64,000 bases of DNA from an uncultured Porphyromonadaceae bacterium (GCA_900541555.1 UQKE01000006.1:14315-78314); one strand, 5' to 3'; shown: positions 18,858 to 28,680, counted from the stretch's first letter. Numbers and translations: made by a program. The notes: generated by a model not told the origin, from the letters alone.

Positions 18858-18864
18858 TGTTCTT

Positions 18865-18896
18865 TTTGCCGCACTAAACGAATTTCTGTAAGTTTG
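18865..18896 (+). promoter_or_regulatory. Consensus promoter TTTG-N20-TAAGTTTG for the GH13 gene
   Basis: TTTG at 18865-18868 and TAAGTTTG at 18889-18896 have ideal Bacteroidota spacing. The ATG follows 19 bp downstream. Confidence 0.75.
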
Positions 18897-18915
18897 TCGG
18901 AACATTTCCTCTAAA

Positions 18916-20655
18916 ATGAACGACAAACTCATCATATATCAAATGCTCCCAAGGTTATTTTCCAACACCTGCGAGCATTGCACCCCCAATGGCAGCATCG
19001 AGCAAAACGGCTGTGGCAAACTGAACGACATATCGACACGCGCAATTAAATCCATTGCCGATCTTGGAGCCACACATATTTGGTATACCGGCATTATCGA
19101 ACATGCCACAAAAACCGATTATTCCGCCTATGGAATCAAGCGCGACAATCCATTCATTGTCAAAGGAAAAGCCGGATCGCCATACGCCATTAAAGATTAC
19201 TACGACATCGATCCCGACCTTGCCGTCGATGTGCCAAACCGCATGTCCGAATTTGAGGCATTGGTGGAACGCACCCATGCCTGCGGCCTGAAAGTGATCA
19301 TCGACTTCGTCCCCAATCATGTGGCGCGCCAATATCATTCCGATGCCGCCCCTTGCGGAATAGAAGATTTTGGAGCTTCCGACAACACCGGCATGTTTTT
19401 CAACCCCAACAACAACTTTTATTATATAGGAGAACATTTTTCTCCAACATTCGATATCGGCACCGGCGATGATGCATATCGCGAATTTCCGGCAAAAGCA
19501 TCGGGAAATGATTGCTTCAATGCCCATCCGGGAATATGCGATTGGTATGAAACAGTCAAATTAAATTACGGAATCGATCCGTCAAACGGCTCTTTCCATT
19601 TCGAACCGATGCCCGACACGTGGCGAAAAATGCTCGACATACTTCTGTTTTGGGCGGCCAAAGACATTGACGCATTCCGATGCGACATGGCCCACATGGT
19701 CCCTGTCGAATTTTGGGCGTGGGCTATTCGTGCAGTCAAAAGCCGCCATCCGCATATAAAATTCATTGCGGAGCTCTACGATGTTGGCATCTATCGCGAT
19801 TACATTCTGCGTGGCGGATTCGACTATCTTTACGACAAAGTCAATCTCTACGACACGCTTCGCGCCATTTGCTGCAACAACGCGCCGGCATGTCAAATCA
19901 CCCATTGCTGGCAAACCGTGGACGGAATTGGCAACCACATGCTCAACTTCCTTGAAAACCACGACGAACAGCGTTTCGCCTCTGCCCACTACGCCGGCGA
20001 CCCTTGGCGCGCAATTCCGGCATTCGTCGTATGCGCCACCCTTTCCACCGGACCGGTCATGCTCTATGCAGGGCAAGAATTGGGAGAAAAGGCAGAAGAT
20101 GCGGAAGGATTCAGCGGAAACGACGGCCGCACTACAATTTTCGACTATTGGAGCATTCCCACTGTCAGGAGATGGTACAACAACGGCAAATGCGGCAGTG
20201 CCCGCTTGTCGGAAAATGAAATAGCATTGCGCAATGCCTACAAAAAGATTTTGCATATCGCAAAAAGCGAGCAAGCAATTGCAGAAGGCAACTTTTTCGA
20301 CTTGATGTATGTCAATTTTCAAAATCCGGCATTGAATCCCCACGACACATTCGCCTATTTGCGCGAAAAAAATGGCATTTTGCTCGTAATTGCCGCCAAT
20401 TTCAGCAATTCTCCCCGCTCATGCCATATCGTCATTCCCACCCATGCGTTCGACACGCTCACACTCCCAAAAGGCGTGTATCCGGCCACGGAATTGCTGT
20501 CCGGCACATGCGGAGAAAAGGCATTGTCGCCCGACTCCCCTTTCATTACCGATATTCCGGCCAATGGCGCCGTCATTTGGAAAATTGACACGACACGGCG
20601 GCACATGCAGGGCAATAAGTCTAAAAAAACTGTTACTCGACGAAAAAAATCTTAA
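18916..20655 (+). CDS. Cytoplasmic GH13 alpha-amylase family enzyme
   Basis: The 579-residue product has the GH13 catalytic motifs: VIIDFVPNHV (region I), the nucleophile Asp257 in FRCDMAHM (region II), the acid/base Glu286 in FIAELYD (region III) and Asp350 in FLENHDEQR (region IV). There is no signal peptide, so it acts inside the cell on alpha-glucans or maltodextrins rather than as a SusG-type surface enzyme. The C-terminal beta domain is followed by a short basic tail (KSKKTVTRRKKS). It has its own promoter and no glycan-utilisation genes next to it. The exact substrate (glycogen-like polymer, trehalose or maltose phosphate) cannot be determined here. Confidence 0.85.
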   Translation: MNDKLIIYQMLPRLFSNTCEHCTPNGSIEQNGCGKLNDISTRAIKSIADLGATHIWYTGIIEHATKTDYSAYGIKRDNPFIVKGKAGSPYAIKDYYDIDPDLAVDVPNRMSEFEALVERTHACGLKVIIDFVPNHVARQYHSDAAPCGIEDFGASDNTGMFFNPNNNFYYIGEHFSPTFDIGTGDDAYREFPAKASGNDCFNAHPGICDWYETVKLNYGIDPSNGSFHFEPMPDTWRKMLDILLFWAAKDIDAFRCDMAHMVPVEFWAWAIRAVKSRHPHIKFIAELYDVGIYRDYILRGGFDYLYDKVNLYDTLRAICCNNAPACQITHCWQTVDGIGNHMLNFLENHDEQRFASAHYAGDPWRAIPAFVVCATLSTGPVMLYAGQELGEKAEDAEGFSGNDGRTTIFDYWSIPTVRRWYNNGKCGSARLSENEIALRNAYKKILHIAKSEQAIAEGNFFDLMYVNFQNPALNPHDTFAYLREKNGILLVIAANFSNSPRSCHIVIPTHAFDTLTLPKGVYPATELLSGTCGEKALSPDSPFITDIPANGAVIWKIDTTRRHMQGNKSKKTVTRRKKS

Positions 20656-20665
20656 TAAAAAATAT

Positions 20666-20673
20666 TACTTTTG
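20666..20673 (+). promoter_or_regulatory. -7 box TACTTTTG for prs
   Basis: TACTTTTG matches TAnnTTTG, 23 bp before the prs ATG. No clear TTTG was found at the -33 position. Confidence 0.5.
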
Positions 20674-20696
20674 CATAAAACTTACAGCATAAAGCT

Positions 20697-21641
20697 ATGG
20701 ACAACAATTTGCCTCCCTTCAAAATCTTTTCAGGAACAAAATCGCGCTATTTGGCAGAAGCCATTTGCGAAGAACTTGGTGTAGAACTCGGAAAAATGAA
20801 CATTCAGCGTTTCGCCGACGGAGAATTCGAAGTGTCGTTCGAAGAATCGATCCGCGGCCGCGAAGTGTTTCTCGTGCAATCCACATTCCCGAATTCCGAC
20901 AATTTAATGGAACTTTTGCTTATGATTGATGCCGCAAAACGGGCATCCGCGAAATCCATTGCGGCCGTCGTCCCCTATTTCGGATGGGCTCGCCAAGACC
21001 GCAAAGACAAACCGCGCGTTTCCATTGCAGCAAAACTCGTTGCCGATTTGCTCAGCACAGCCGGCATCGACCGTTTAATCACAATGGACCTGCATGCCGA
21101 CCAAATACAAGGATTTTTCAACGTGCCGGTCGATCACCTTTACGCTTCTTCCATTTTTATTCCCTACATCCAATCCTTGCATCTGAAAAATCTTGTCATA
21201 GCAACACCGGATGTCGGCGGAGCAAAGCGGGCCAACAGCTATGCAAAATACCTCAACGTGCCATTGGTGCTGTGCCATAAACAACGGGCAAAAGCCAATG
21301 TAGTCGAAGACATGACTGTCATCGGAGAAGTTGAAGGGAAAGATGTGATCCTCGTCGATGACATGGTCGACACAGCCGGCACCATCACAAAAGCTGCCGA
21401 CTTGATGAAGTCGAAAGGCGCCAATTCCGTTCGTGCGCTCGCATCCCATGCCATTATGAGCGATCCTGCATCGGAACGAGTCGAAAACTGCGCCCTTTCA
21501 GAAATCATATTCTCCAACAGCATCCCATTTGAAGGAACATGCAAAAAAGCCACATTCCTTTCCATCGCACCGCTGTTTGCCGACACAATCCGGCGCGTCC
21601 ATGAATATGAATCCATCAGTTCTCAATACTTGATTAAATAA
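20697..21641 (+). CDS. prs: Ribose-phosphate pyrophosphokinase
   Basis: Prs makes PRPP from ribose 5-phosphate and ATP, feeding purine, pyrimidine, histidine, tryptophan and NAD synthesis. The 314-residue product has the N-terminal IFSGTKSRYLAEAIC, RFADGEFEVSFEESIRG (about 40-56), the ATP-binding FGWARQDRKDKPR flexible segment (about 97-109), the PRPP signature DLHADQIQGFF (about 128-138), and the ribose-phosphate loop VDDMVDTAGT (about 220-229). It is followed by a strong terminator. Confidence 0.97.
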   Translation: MDNNLPPFKIFSGTKSRYLAEAICEELGVELGKMNIQRFADGEFEVSFEESIRGREVFLVQSTFPNSDNLMELLLMIDAAKRASAKSIAAVVPYFGWARQDRKDKPRVSIAAKLVADLLSTAGIDRLITMDLHADQIQGFFNVPVDHLYASSIFIPYIQSLHLKNLVIATPDVGGAKRANSYAKYLNVPLVLCHKQRAKANVVEDMTVIGEVEGKDVILVDDMVDTAGTITKAADLMKSKGANSVRALASHAIMSDPASERVENCALSEIIFSNSIPFEGTCKKATFLSIAPLFADTIRRVHEYESISSQYLIK

Positions 21642-21647
21642 AAAAAT

Positions 21648-21683
21648 GAAAACAGGAGGAGGCAAAAACTTCTCCTGTTTTTT
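21648..21683 (+). terminator. Intrinsic terminator after prs
   Basis: AAAACAGGAGGAG pairs with TTCTCCTGTTTT and is followed by T's, 7 bp past the prs stop. Confidence 0.85.
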
Positions 21684-21959
21684 CAACTATTTTCCAAAAG
21701 CAAAATCTTGGAAAGCACAGTCCTTTTCGCTTCGCATCGCTCAAATGCAGAAGCGAATATGTCATGATGCACTCTTTTTTTACAAACAATTACCTTCAAC
21801 ACTGCATCGAATTTTCCCTGCTAAACCGACACAGGGCAAATTGAGGAAATATCGCGCCAATGTTAATTTTCACAAAAACAAGCCATACTACAACGGCAAA
21901 TTCATATATTTGCTTGTTCAATTTAAATACCTAACATTACTAACCAAATATCACAACTT
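21684..21959. other. Intergenic region between the prs terminator and the propeller gene
   Basis: No convincing gene is seen. The region holds a small hairpin at 21726-21757 (TTCGCTTC with GAAGCGAA) of unknown role, an AT-rich stretch, and the -7 box at 21905-21912. Confidence 0.5.
21905..21912 (+). promoter_or_regulatory. -7 box TATATTTG upstream of the exported propeller/amidase pair
   Basis: TATATTTGC is an exact -7 consensus. The ATG follows 47 bp downstream. No consensus -33 is visible at the right spacing. Confidence 0.5.
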
Positions 21960-22871
21960 ATGAAAAAACTACTTTTTTCTGTGATGTTTCTCTGCAGCAG
22001 TTCAATCGGATTTGCTCAGCTTCTGGAAGTTGCTTCCACTGAAAAAGTGAACCTTCCGGAAGGAACGGCAGCCGCCGAAGCTACTATCAGTCCTGCCGGC
22101 GACTACCTTTTGCTTTCCGATTTCAAAAAGCAGGGACTTCAAACTTACAATTTGGCAACCGGAGAATTGACAACCGTCACAACGGCATCGGTCAGCAAAC
22201 CGCAAATCTCCGCCGATGGAAAAACAATCGTTTTCCGTCAAAACGTAATTGGCGCCGACCGTTTGAAACGTTCAAGCCTGCAAACTGTCAACCTCCAAAC
22301 CGGAGAGGCTAAAACATTGGTTGCTCCGACGCGCGATTTACAAAGCGCAATGGTTGGCAACACGGTCATGAGCGTAGAAAAACGAACCGTCAGAGCAACT
22401 GCGCTCAATGCCGGAAAAGCCGACAACAGCCGGCCAATCGCATTCATCGAACGCGGCCAACTGATGATCTCGAAAAACGGCAAAGTAGAAACACTCTCTC
22501 CCAACGGACAAGCAGGACAAAGCTATCTTTGGCCGTCTGTTTCGCCCGATGGCAAAAAGGTTGTTTACTATTTGGCTGCCACCGGCGCATTCACTTGCAA
22601 CATCGACGGGTCCAACGTGCAATACCTTGGCACTATCCGCGCCCCGAAATGGTACAACAATGACATTGTTGTCGGTATGCACGACACCGACAATGGCGAA
22701 TTTGTCACAGCTTCGGAAATCGTAGCAGCCTCTGCCGATGGAAAAACAAAACAAGTGCTTAGTGGAAACGAAACGATTGCCATGTATCCTTCGGCAACTG
22801 CCGACGGCTCGAAAATCGTCTTCACCACATCCACTGGAGAGGCTTACATTATTAATGTAAAAACGAAATAA
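21960..22871 (+). CDS. Exported TolB-like beta-propeller protein
   Basis: The 303-residue product has a signal peptide (MKKLLFSVMFLCSSSIGFAQ, about 1-20) followed by repeats of the PD40/WD40-like type found in TolB: ATISPAGDYLLLSDF, QISADGKTIVFRQ, SVSPDGKKVVYYLA and SATADGSKIVFTT. These are spaced through residues 40-290 and would form a small periplasmic propeller. It lies 3 bp before the large amidase-like gene and is almost certainly co-translated with it, which suggests that it assists or accompanies that protein at the cell envelope. Specific role unknown. Confidence 0.78.
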   Translation: MKKLLFSVMFLCSSSIGFAQLLEVASTEKVNLPEGTAAAEATISPAGDYLLLSDFKKQGLQTYNLATGELTTVTTASVSKPQISADGKTIVFRQNVIGADRLKRSSLQTVNLQTGEAKTLVAPTRDLQSAMVGNTVMSVEKRTVRATALNAGKADNSRPIAFIERGQLMISKNGKVETLSPNGQAGQSYLWPSVSPDGKKVVYYLAATGAFTCNIDGSNVQYLGTIRAPKWYNNDIVVGMHDTDNGEFVTASEIVAASADGKTKQVLSGNETIAMYPSATADGSKIVFTTSTGEAYIINVKTK

Positions 22872-22874
22872 GTC

Positions 22875-25800
22875 ATGAAAGGAAAATTGCTTATAGTTTC
22901 CGCCCTTGTAGCGCTTGGCTGCGGAAACATATTCGCCGCCGAAATCGAAAAGACGCCGGCCGACGAAGTTCGCATCTACATCAATCCGGGACATGGCAGT
23001 TGGACATCGAACGACCGTCCGCTACAAACAATCGGCCGCGATCCTTACAACAAAGCCAACCCCGACACTACCGGATTCTTCGAATCAAACACCAACCTGC
23101 TGAAAGGATTCGCATTGCTCGAAACGCTCGTCGATGCCGGCGTTCCGTTCGACCGCTCTTTGAATCAAGACAATCCGAATCCGGCTCGCGTCGGCGCTGC
23201 GCTCGACATGAACAATAACATTGTCATGTCACATGTCAAGGCAGGTCCGTGGCCTGTGAGCGATACTCAAAATGCCGAGGCATACAACCGCGCATTGTCT
23301 GAAATCCGCGAAGAAGTGGAAGTCAACAATTTCGATATCTTCATCTCCATCCACTCCAATGCCAATGTTGATGGCGATGGCGTCAACTATCCGCTTTACC
23401 TTTACCGCGGCTACAACGACGAACGCGAATCTGCGCCCGGCAGCCGCGCATTGTGCGAAGCCATTTGGCCATATTCTTACTCCAATGCCCATGCTTGCTG
23501 GTCTGCATATTCCGAAACGAATATGAACGTCCGCGGCGATGTCAACTTCTATGGGGAAGGCAACTCAGGCTACACTGCAAACAACGGCACGAACTACTTC
23601 GGATATCTTGGCGTTTTGAAACATGGCGTCCCTGGCTTCCTTGTAGAAGGTTATTTCCATACATATCAGCCGGCTCGCCAACGCGCCATGAACGACGATG
23701 TTTGCTACCATGAAGGCATGCTTTATGGCCGCGGCCTCATCAACTACATGGGTTGGACAAAATCGACTACCGGCGAAATTTATGGCATCGTGCGCGATTT
23801 GCATGAAAAATTCACAGATCCTCTTTACCATGCCATTGCTCGCACCGACGATTCCTACAAACCGCTCAACGGCGTGACTGTAAAATTGTTTAAAGACGGA
23901 GAAGAAGTGGATTCGTATACGACCGACAACGAATACAACGGAGCTTTCTACTTCAAAGGCCTCGAACCGGGCGAATACACGCTCACCTATGAAGCAGAAG
24001 GCTACAAGGAAGCATTCGAAGAATATCTTGCTCCTATCTCTGTGGCAGCCAACGAAACTTCTTATGTCAACACGTTCCTTGAAGCTGAAAACTGGACTCC
24101 TCCTGCAATCGTCTATGAAAACTATCCCGATGCAGTTGAAAGCAATCCGGCTATCAGCGTTGCCGGTGCATACAACGTAGCCGAAGACGCAACAAACGAC
24201 CCGTTGGCCGACGAACTTGAAGGCAAAACAGTACGTCGTCAACTCGTACGCGACGGCAAAATGTATGTACTCGCACTTGACGAAAGCAACGAGCCGTATA
24301 TTTATATGGTGAATTTGGCTGACAATACTGTCACAAACATCAGCACTGCCGGAACAACACTCGACAACAACCGCGACTTGAAAATCTCCGACATTGCTTT
24401 GACAGCCGACAATGTGCTGCTTGCTTCGTCCTATGGCGAAAACCAATTTGATGATAGCCAAGTGGCATCCGGCGATGTGAGAGGCTCTGTTGCCATTTAC
24501 AAATGGACAAACGATGAAAACAGCGTTCCGACAGGCGATCCTTCAATTTGGTTCACCTCGCAAAACTCTGGAAACTACTATAATGCAATGACAGGCAAAA
24601 CATTGGCCTACACCGGCACAGCCGAAGAAGGTTCTGCCATCGTCACTGCGCAAACGACAGGTTCGTCCACTTCGCTCCGCTTTGTTGAATTTGTCATTGC
24701 CAACTCTACTTTGGCTTCAACCAAATTCATCAACAAGGACGTAAGTGCCGAATCCAACTATACGGCTACCAAACTCGGCGACGACATGCAACTGACAGTT
24801 TCGCCGCTTGGCACAGACCGTTTTGCAATCGACGGTTCCAACACGACTCCGGTCGAATGGCAAACAACTCTCAACAACAACGAAGACGCTCCGTTGATGG
24901 GCCGCATTGATGCCAACTTGGTAGATGCTGAAACCAACGGCATGTCGTTCTTCCGTTTCGGAGGCCACAGCTTAATGCTTGTTCCGGCAATGGCCGACGG
25001 CAAAGTGACGGGTATCCGCATGCTCGACGTGACCGACGGCTTCAACAACGCGAAAGAAATCGCGCTCAACGGTGCAACAATCGATCCGACAGAAGCTACT
25101 TACGCTTCGACCGGCTATGGCGTGAAAACGACAGTCAACGACGAAGAAGTTGTTACCGACGCTCAATTGGAATTCTATGTGATTCTCGACGGAAAAGTAA
25201 CGAAATTCTCGACAGAAGGCGTAGAGCAACCCAAACTTCATGCCGGTTACGCTTACGCTTTGAATGCTACTGTGGGTGAAACAGAAACTACCTTCACTTA
25301 CAAGCTGACGACAAGCGCACCTGCTGCAAACATCATCGTCACGGATGAAGCTGGCACAGAAACCATCATTCCGGCAGAATCCGCAGAAGGCGAAAACACA
25401 GTGAATGTTTCCAACGAGACCCTTCCTGGAGGGACCCTGACTTGGAAAGTTGAAGTTTCCGGCTATTCCGTTGGCACGCCGACTCAATGGTTCAGCGATA
25501 GCGGATACGGACGCATCAACGGTATCATCGTCGACAACAACACGGCAAGCCCTGCATTCGGAACAGTCTATGTCGCTGTCGGCGGAGAAGCCGGTGAAAA
25601 CGCCAAAGGCATTTATGTATTCGACCAAACAATGACGAAAAAAGCGGGAGCGCTCTTCACGGAAGAATTCTCAGAAGGCAATACGCAATCGCCATATCGT
25701 TTGGGCATGATGGAAGATGGGACACTGCTCGCAACAGACTGGTCGGATGCCCACTCCGGTATCTACACCATTGATCCCGAATCCTACGAAATGCAAAACA

Positions 25801-26717
25801 TGTATCTCGGCGAACGTAGTTCAGGCGGCGCATTCATGTACAACGGCGTGAATGTCGGTGGTGGTACAACCGGTGTTGCTGTTGTTGGCACGAAACTTTA
25901 CACATTTGCCGAAGACTATCCTACAAACAATGCCGGAAATGTCCTTGTCCGTTACGAAATTGGCGATGGAAAAACCATTTCCGCTGCTCCGGAATTCACT
26001 TATTCCAACGCTACATTGCCCAACATGAACGTGGAAGTACGCGCTACCGAAAACGGCGTATGGGCTTCGCAAGTACGTTCTGCCGGACAAAACACGAAAG
26101 GCGCGCAAGCGTTGATGTATCTCGACCATGAAGGCAACGTGCTCTTCGATTCGAGCGACGAACCGTTTGTATACGATTTGACAGGTTGCGATGGTGCAGG
26201 TTTCGCTATCAACAACGACAATTCAATGCTTGCAATTCCTGATGCAAGCGGAAATGTATGCGTATTCGACCTTGCATGGAACGACAATGTGCCGACGCTT
26301 ACATTGCTCTACTCGTTTGCTGTCAACAAAGGTTCGCTTCGCGAAATGGCATTCGACATTGCTGGCAACCTTTACGTAGCAGGCGACACGGAATGGGCTG
26401 TTTATGCAATCCCGGGCGGAAGCGACAAGGCTGTCACTCCGGCCAACGGCACTATCTTCGTAAAAGAATCTTCCGTTGAACAAAACATAGCGGTTTCCGA
26501 TACGAAAGTTTATCCGAATCCGGCATCTGTTGCAGTCAACGTTGAAGCATCCGAAGAAATCGCCACTGTATCCGTATTCAATATGAGCGGTGCAGCCGTA
26601 GCGGTTGGATGCAACGTTGAAGGAAACCATGCAGTAATCAACGTGGAAGGTCTTGCTTCCGGAGTTTATTTCATAAGAATCAACGACAAAGAAACCGTAA
26701 GATTCATTAAGAAATAA
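22875..26717 (+). CDS. Large T9SS-exported protein with N-acetylmuramoyl-L-alanine amidase (Amidase_3) domain
   Basis: The 1280-residue product starts with a signal peptide (about 1-22). Residues about 30-290 look like Amidase_3: zinc-ligand motifs INPGHG, the Glu of FFESNTNLL, ISIHSNA, and the catalytic Glu in FLVEGYFHTY. A carboxypeptidase-regulatory-like beta domain follows (about 300-400, PLNGVTVKLFKDGEEV). Two long beta-rich regions come next (about 430-780 and 791-1190), the second propeller-like. The last 75 residues are a type IX secretion type A sorting domain (DTKVYPNPAS near its start, GVYFIRIN, and a KETVRFIKK end). It is probably delivered to the surface and trims peptide stems from peptidoglycan, though the substrate could differ. 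Residues from 791 on are paralogous to the next gene. Confidence 0.82.
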   Translation: MKGKLLIVSALVALGCGNIFAAEIEKTPADEVRIYINPGHGSWTSNDRPLQTIGRDPYNKANPDTTGFFESNTNLLKGFALLETLVDAGVPFDRSLNQDNPNPARVGAALDMNNNIVMSHVKAGPWPVSDTQNAEAYNRALSEIREEVEVNNFDIFISIHSNANVDGDGVNYPLYLYRGYNDERESAPGSRALCEAIWPYSYSNAHACWSAYSETNMNVRGDVNFYGEGNSGYTANNGTNYFGYLGVLKHGVPGFLVEGYFHTYQPARQRAMNDDVCYHEGMLYGRGLINYMGWTKSTTGEIYGIVRDLHEKFTDPLYHAIARTDDSYKPLNGVTVKLFKDGEEVDSYTTDNEYNGAFYFKGLEPGEYTLTYEAEGYKEAFEEYLAPISVAANETSYVNTFLEAENWTPPAIVYENYPDAVESNPAISVAGAYNVAEDATNDPLADELEGKTVRRQLVRDGKMYVLALDESNEPYIYMVNLADNTVTNISTAGTTLDNNRDLKISDIALTADNVLLASSYGENQFDDSQVASGDVRGSVAIYKWTNDENSVPTGDPSIWFTSQNSGNYYNAMTGKTLAYTGTAEEGSAIVTAQTTGSSTSLRFVEFVIANSTLASTKFINKDVSAESNYTATKLGDDMQLTVSPLGTDRFAIDGSNTTPVEWQTTLNNNEDAPLMGRIDANLVDAETNGMSFFRFGGHSLMLVPAMADGKVTGIRMLDVTDGFNNAKEIALNGATIDPTEATYASTGYGVKTTVNDEEVVTDAQLEFYVILDGKVTKFSTEGVEQPKLHAGYAYALNATVGETETTFTYKLTTSAPAANIIVTDEAGTETIIPAESAEGENTVNVSNETLPGGTLTWKVEVSGYSVGTPTQWFSDSGYGRINGIIVDNNTASPAFGTVYVAVGGEAGENAKGIYVFDQTMTKKAGALFTEEFSEGNTQSPYRLGMMEDGTLLATDWSDAHSGIYTIDPESYEMQNMYLGERSSGGAFMYNGVNVGGGTTGVAVVGTKLYTFAEDYPTNNAGNVLVRYEIGDGKTISAAPEFTYSNATLPNMNVEVRATENGVWASQVRSAGQNTKGAQALMYLDHEGNVLFDSSDEPFVYDLTGCDGAGFAINNDNSMLAIPDASGNVCVFDLAWNDNVPTLTLLYSFAVNKGSLREMAFDIAGNLYVAGDTEWAVYAIPGGSDKAVTPANGTIFVKESSVEQNIAVSDTKVYPNPASVAVNVEASEEIATVSVFNMSGAAVAVGCNVEGNHAVINVEGLASGVYFIRINDKETVRFIKK

Positions 26718-26752
26718 AGTTCCGTCACTTTGGTTTTTATAACCAGTTTCAT

Positions 26753-26788
26753 AAACAGGCGTACTTTTTTTGGTACGCCTGTTTTTTA
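26753..26788 (+). terminator. Intrinsic terminator after the amidase-like gene
   Basis: AACAGGCGTAC (26754-26764) pairs with GTACGCCTGTT (26773-26783) and continues into TTTT. Confidence 0.88.
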
Positions 26789-26915
26789 TTGCAAGAATCA
26801 ATTGTTAAACTTTGTTATTTCTTTTGATTTTATTCTATGCACTCTTCTTATTCCTTTGAATTTTGTTAGTAAATTTACAGTACATAAAACCTAATATTAA
26901 CCAAACAAATCTATT

Positions 26916-28493
26916 ATGAAGAAATTCTACCTTTTGACAATGCTTCTTTGCGGCTGCATGACGGTCGCGCAAGCACAAAACCGTGGGAACTACGCTTACG
27001 CATTGAGCGCAACCGTAGGTGATACAGAAACAGTGTTCAACTTTAAATCGACGGGCGACGCTTCCGGATCGATCCTTTTCACCGATGATGCAGGAACAGA
27101 TCTTGGAAAAGCCGTGACTGTCGCATCTGTGAAAAAAGGCGACAATACTGTCACCGTCTCCAACGCTGACCTTCCGGCCGGCAAAATCAATTGGAAGGTT
27201 TCCATCGCCAACACGCCGGTAGAAGATGCTACTTTGGTAAAAACTTTGGCGTTCCCCTATGCCGTAGGTTGCGCCATCGACATGAGTCCTACAAGCCCCT
27301 ATTTCGGACAATTGTATGTCGACAACTCCGCGCCTGCCGATCAACGGGGCGTATATAAAGTAGATGCCGACCTTAATGTCGTCAATCAAACAGTCATTGG
27401 AAACAATTTCTTTACCAACGGACAAAACATCTACTCTCCATACCGTATGGATATCATGAGCAACGGCAATGTGCTTATGTGCGATTATATCGACTCCAAT
27501 TCCGGACTGTATATGCTCAATCCGGCAACCGACCAAATAACCCAAATGCTCAAAGGTACAAAGGACGGAACCGGCGCATATTCGTATAGCGGGCAAATCA
27601 TTGGCGGATGCCCGACAGGTGTCGGCGTTGTCGACGATGGAGAAACAACCTATATTTATGCTTTCATGGAAGACTATCCTGTAGCATCCACCGGACTGAC
27701 ACTTGTATGCTATCAACTCGCTGCAGGCGAAACTACAATTGGCGCTCCGGCTCAGGAATTTTCAATGCAGAGACTGCATAGCGACATCCCGAGCGGCGGA
27801 TTGCTCGGCAACCAAATGGTAGAAGTGCGGGCTACAAGCAATGGTTTCTGGGCTGCTCAAAACCGCAATGAAGGACAAAACACAGCCGATGTTCCTGCAT
27901 TCATTTACTGCAACACTTATGGCAATGTGCTTTACAGCGCAGCCAACGATGTCGCCAAAGTTACCGGTTGCGACGGATGTATTGCCATCAACCGCGACGA
28001 ATCGCTATTGGCTTTCCCCGATGCCGGACATACCATCCATGTGTACCAATTGAAATGGAACGGCATTGTGCCGTCGCTTGGCGATGAAGTGTGCACAATT
28101 CCGGTAAGTTCAGGAAAAGTATATCAAATGGTATTCGATATTGCCGACAATCTCTATATTGCCGCGCAAGAAGCTGTTCATGTATATGCTATCCCTAGCG
28201 AAAAAACGACGGCAGAAACTCCGGCAGCTACGGCAATTGAAAACAATTCTTCGGTAGCACAAGTTGCAGTTGCGACTACCAAAGTCTACCCAAGCCCGGC
28301 CGTTAATGCTGTAAACATCGAAACTGCTGAAGAAATTTCTGCTATCAGCGTCTATAATGTAGCCGGCGCAATGGTTGCCACCAACAACGATATTGAAGGC
28401 AATCGCGCCGTAATCGACGTGGAAAGCCTTGCTTCCGGAATTTATTTCGTAAGAATCAACAATACGGAAACCGTTAGATTCATCAAGAAATAA
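26916..28493 (+). CDS. T9SS-exported propeller protein, tandem paralogue of the preceding protein's C-terminal half
   Basis: The 525-residue product has a signal peptide (about 1-21). It then aligns throughout with residues about 791-1280 of the upstream amidase-like protein: NYAYALSATVGDTET against GYAYALNATVGETET at the beginning, VEVRATSNGFWAAQ against VEVRATENGVWASQ in the middle, and the sorting tail (TKVYPSPA, GIYFVRINNTETVRFIKK). It has no amidase domain. The body is beta-rich and probably a propeller. The type A sorting tail implies export by a T9SS encoded elsewhere. It has its own terminator and a 198-bp upstream gap, so it may be transcribed separately. Function unknown. Confidence 0.8.
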   Translation: MKKFYLLTMLLCGCMTVAQAQNRGNYAYALSATVGDTETVFNFKSTGDASGSILFTDDAGTDLGKAVTVASVKKGDNTVTVSNADLPAGKINWKVSIANTPVEDATLVKTLAFPYAVGCAIDMSPTSPYFGQLYVDNSAPADQRGVYKVDADLNVVNQTVIGNNFFTNGQNIYSPYRMDIMSNGNVLMCDYIDSNSGLYMLNPATDQITQMLKGTKDGTGAYSYSGQIIGGCPTGVGVVDDGETTYIYAFMEDYPVASTGLTLVCYQLAAGETTIGAPAQEFSMQRLHSDIPSGGLLGNQMVEVRATSNGFWAAQNRNEGQNTADVPAFIYCNTYGNVLYSAANDVAKVTGCDGCIAINRDESLLAFPDAGHTIHVYQLKWNGIVPSLGDEVCTIPVSSGKVYQMVFDIADNLYIAAQEAVHVYAIPSEKTTAETPAATAIENNSSVAQVAVATTKVYPSPAVNAVNIETAEEISAISVYNVAGAMVATNNDIEGNRAVIDVESLASGIYFVRINNTETVRFIKK

Positions 28494-28515
28494 AACATAC
28501 CCGAACAATCCTCTC

Positions 28516-28549
28516 AAAAGAAGCGTTCCGCATGGGACGCTTCTTTTTT
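28516..28549 (+). terminator. Intrinsic terminator after the paralogue gene
   Basis: AAAAGAAGCGT-T-CC pairs with GG-G-ACGCTTCTTTT and ends in T6. Confidence 0.87.
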
Positions 28550-28582
28550 CTTGCAGCAAACGACAAAATATCACTATTATCA

Positions 28583-28613
28583 ATTGCAATTTCTCATTTT
28601 ATATTTAACTTTG
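28583..28613 (+). promoter_or_regulatory. Promoter ATTG-N19-TAACTTTG for the DUF3332 gene
   Basis: ATTG at 28583-28586 (one base from TTTG) and TAACTTTG at 28606-28613 have consensus spacing. The ATG lies 67 bp downstream, leaving a leader of about 60 nt with no obvious structure. Confidence 0.6.
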
Positions 28614-28680
28614 CTATGCAATCACAAGATTTTCATGTAAAAAAATAGAATAAACATATAACCCTTTAAAAATTAATCGT

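Noticed and set aside
21646..21963. 105-codon open frame between prs and the propeller gene
   Set aside because: It starts at and runs through the prs terminator hairpin, has no ribosome-binding context and no recognisable sequence.
23565..24461. 298-codon frame opposite the amidase-like gene
   Set aside because: Antisense to a well-supported domain region; no recognisable protein.
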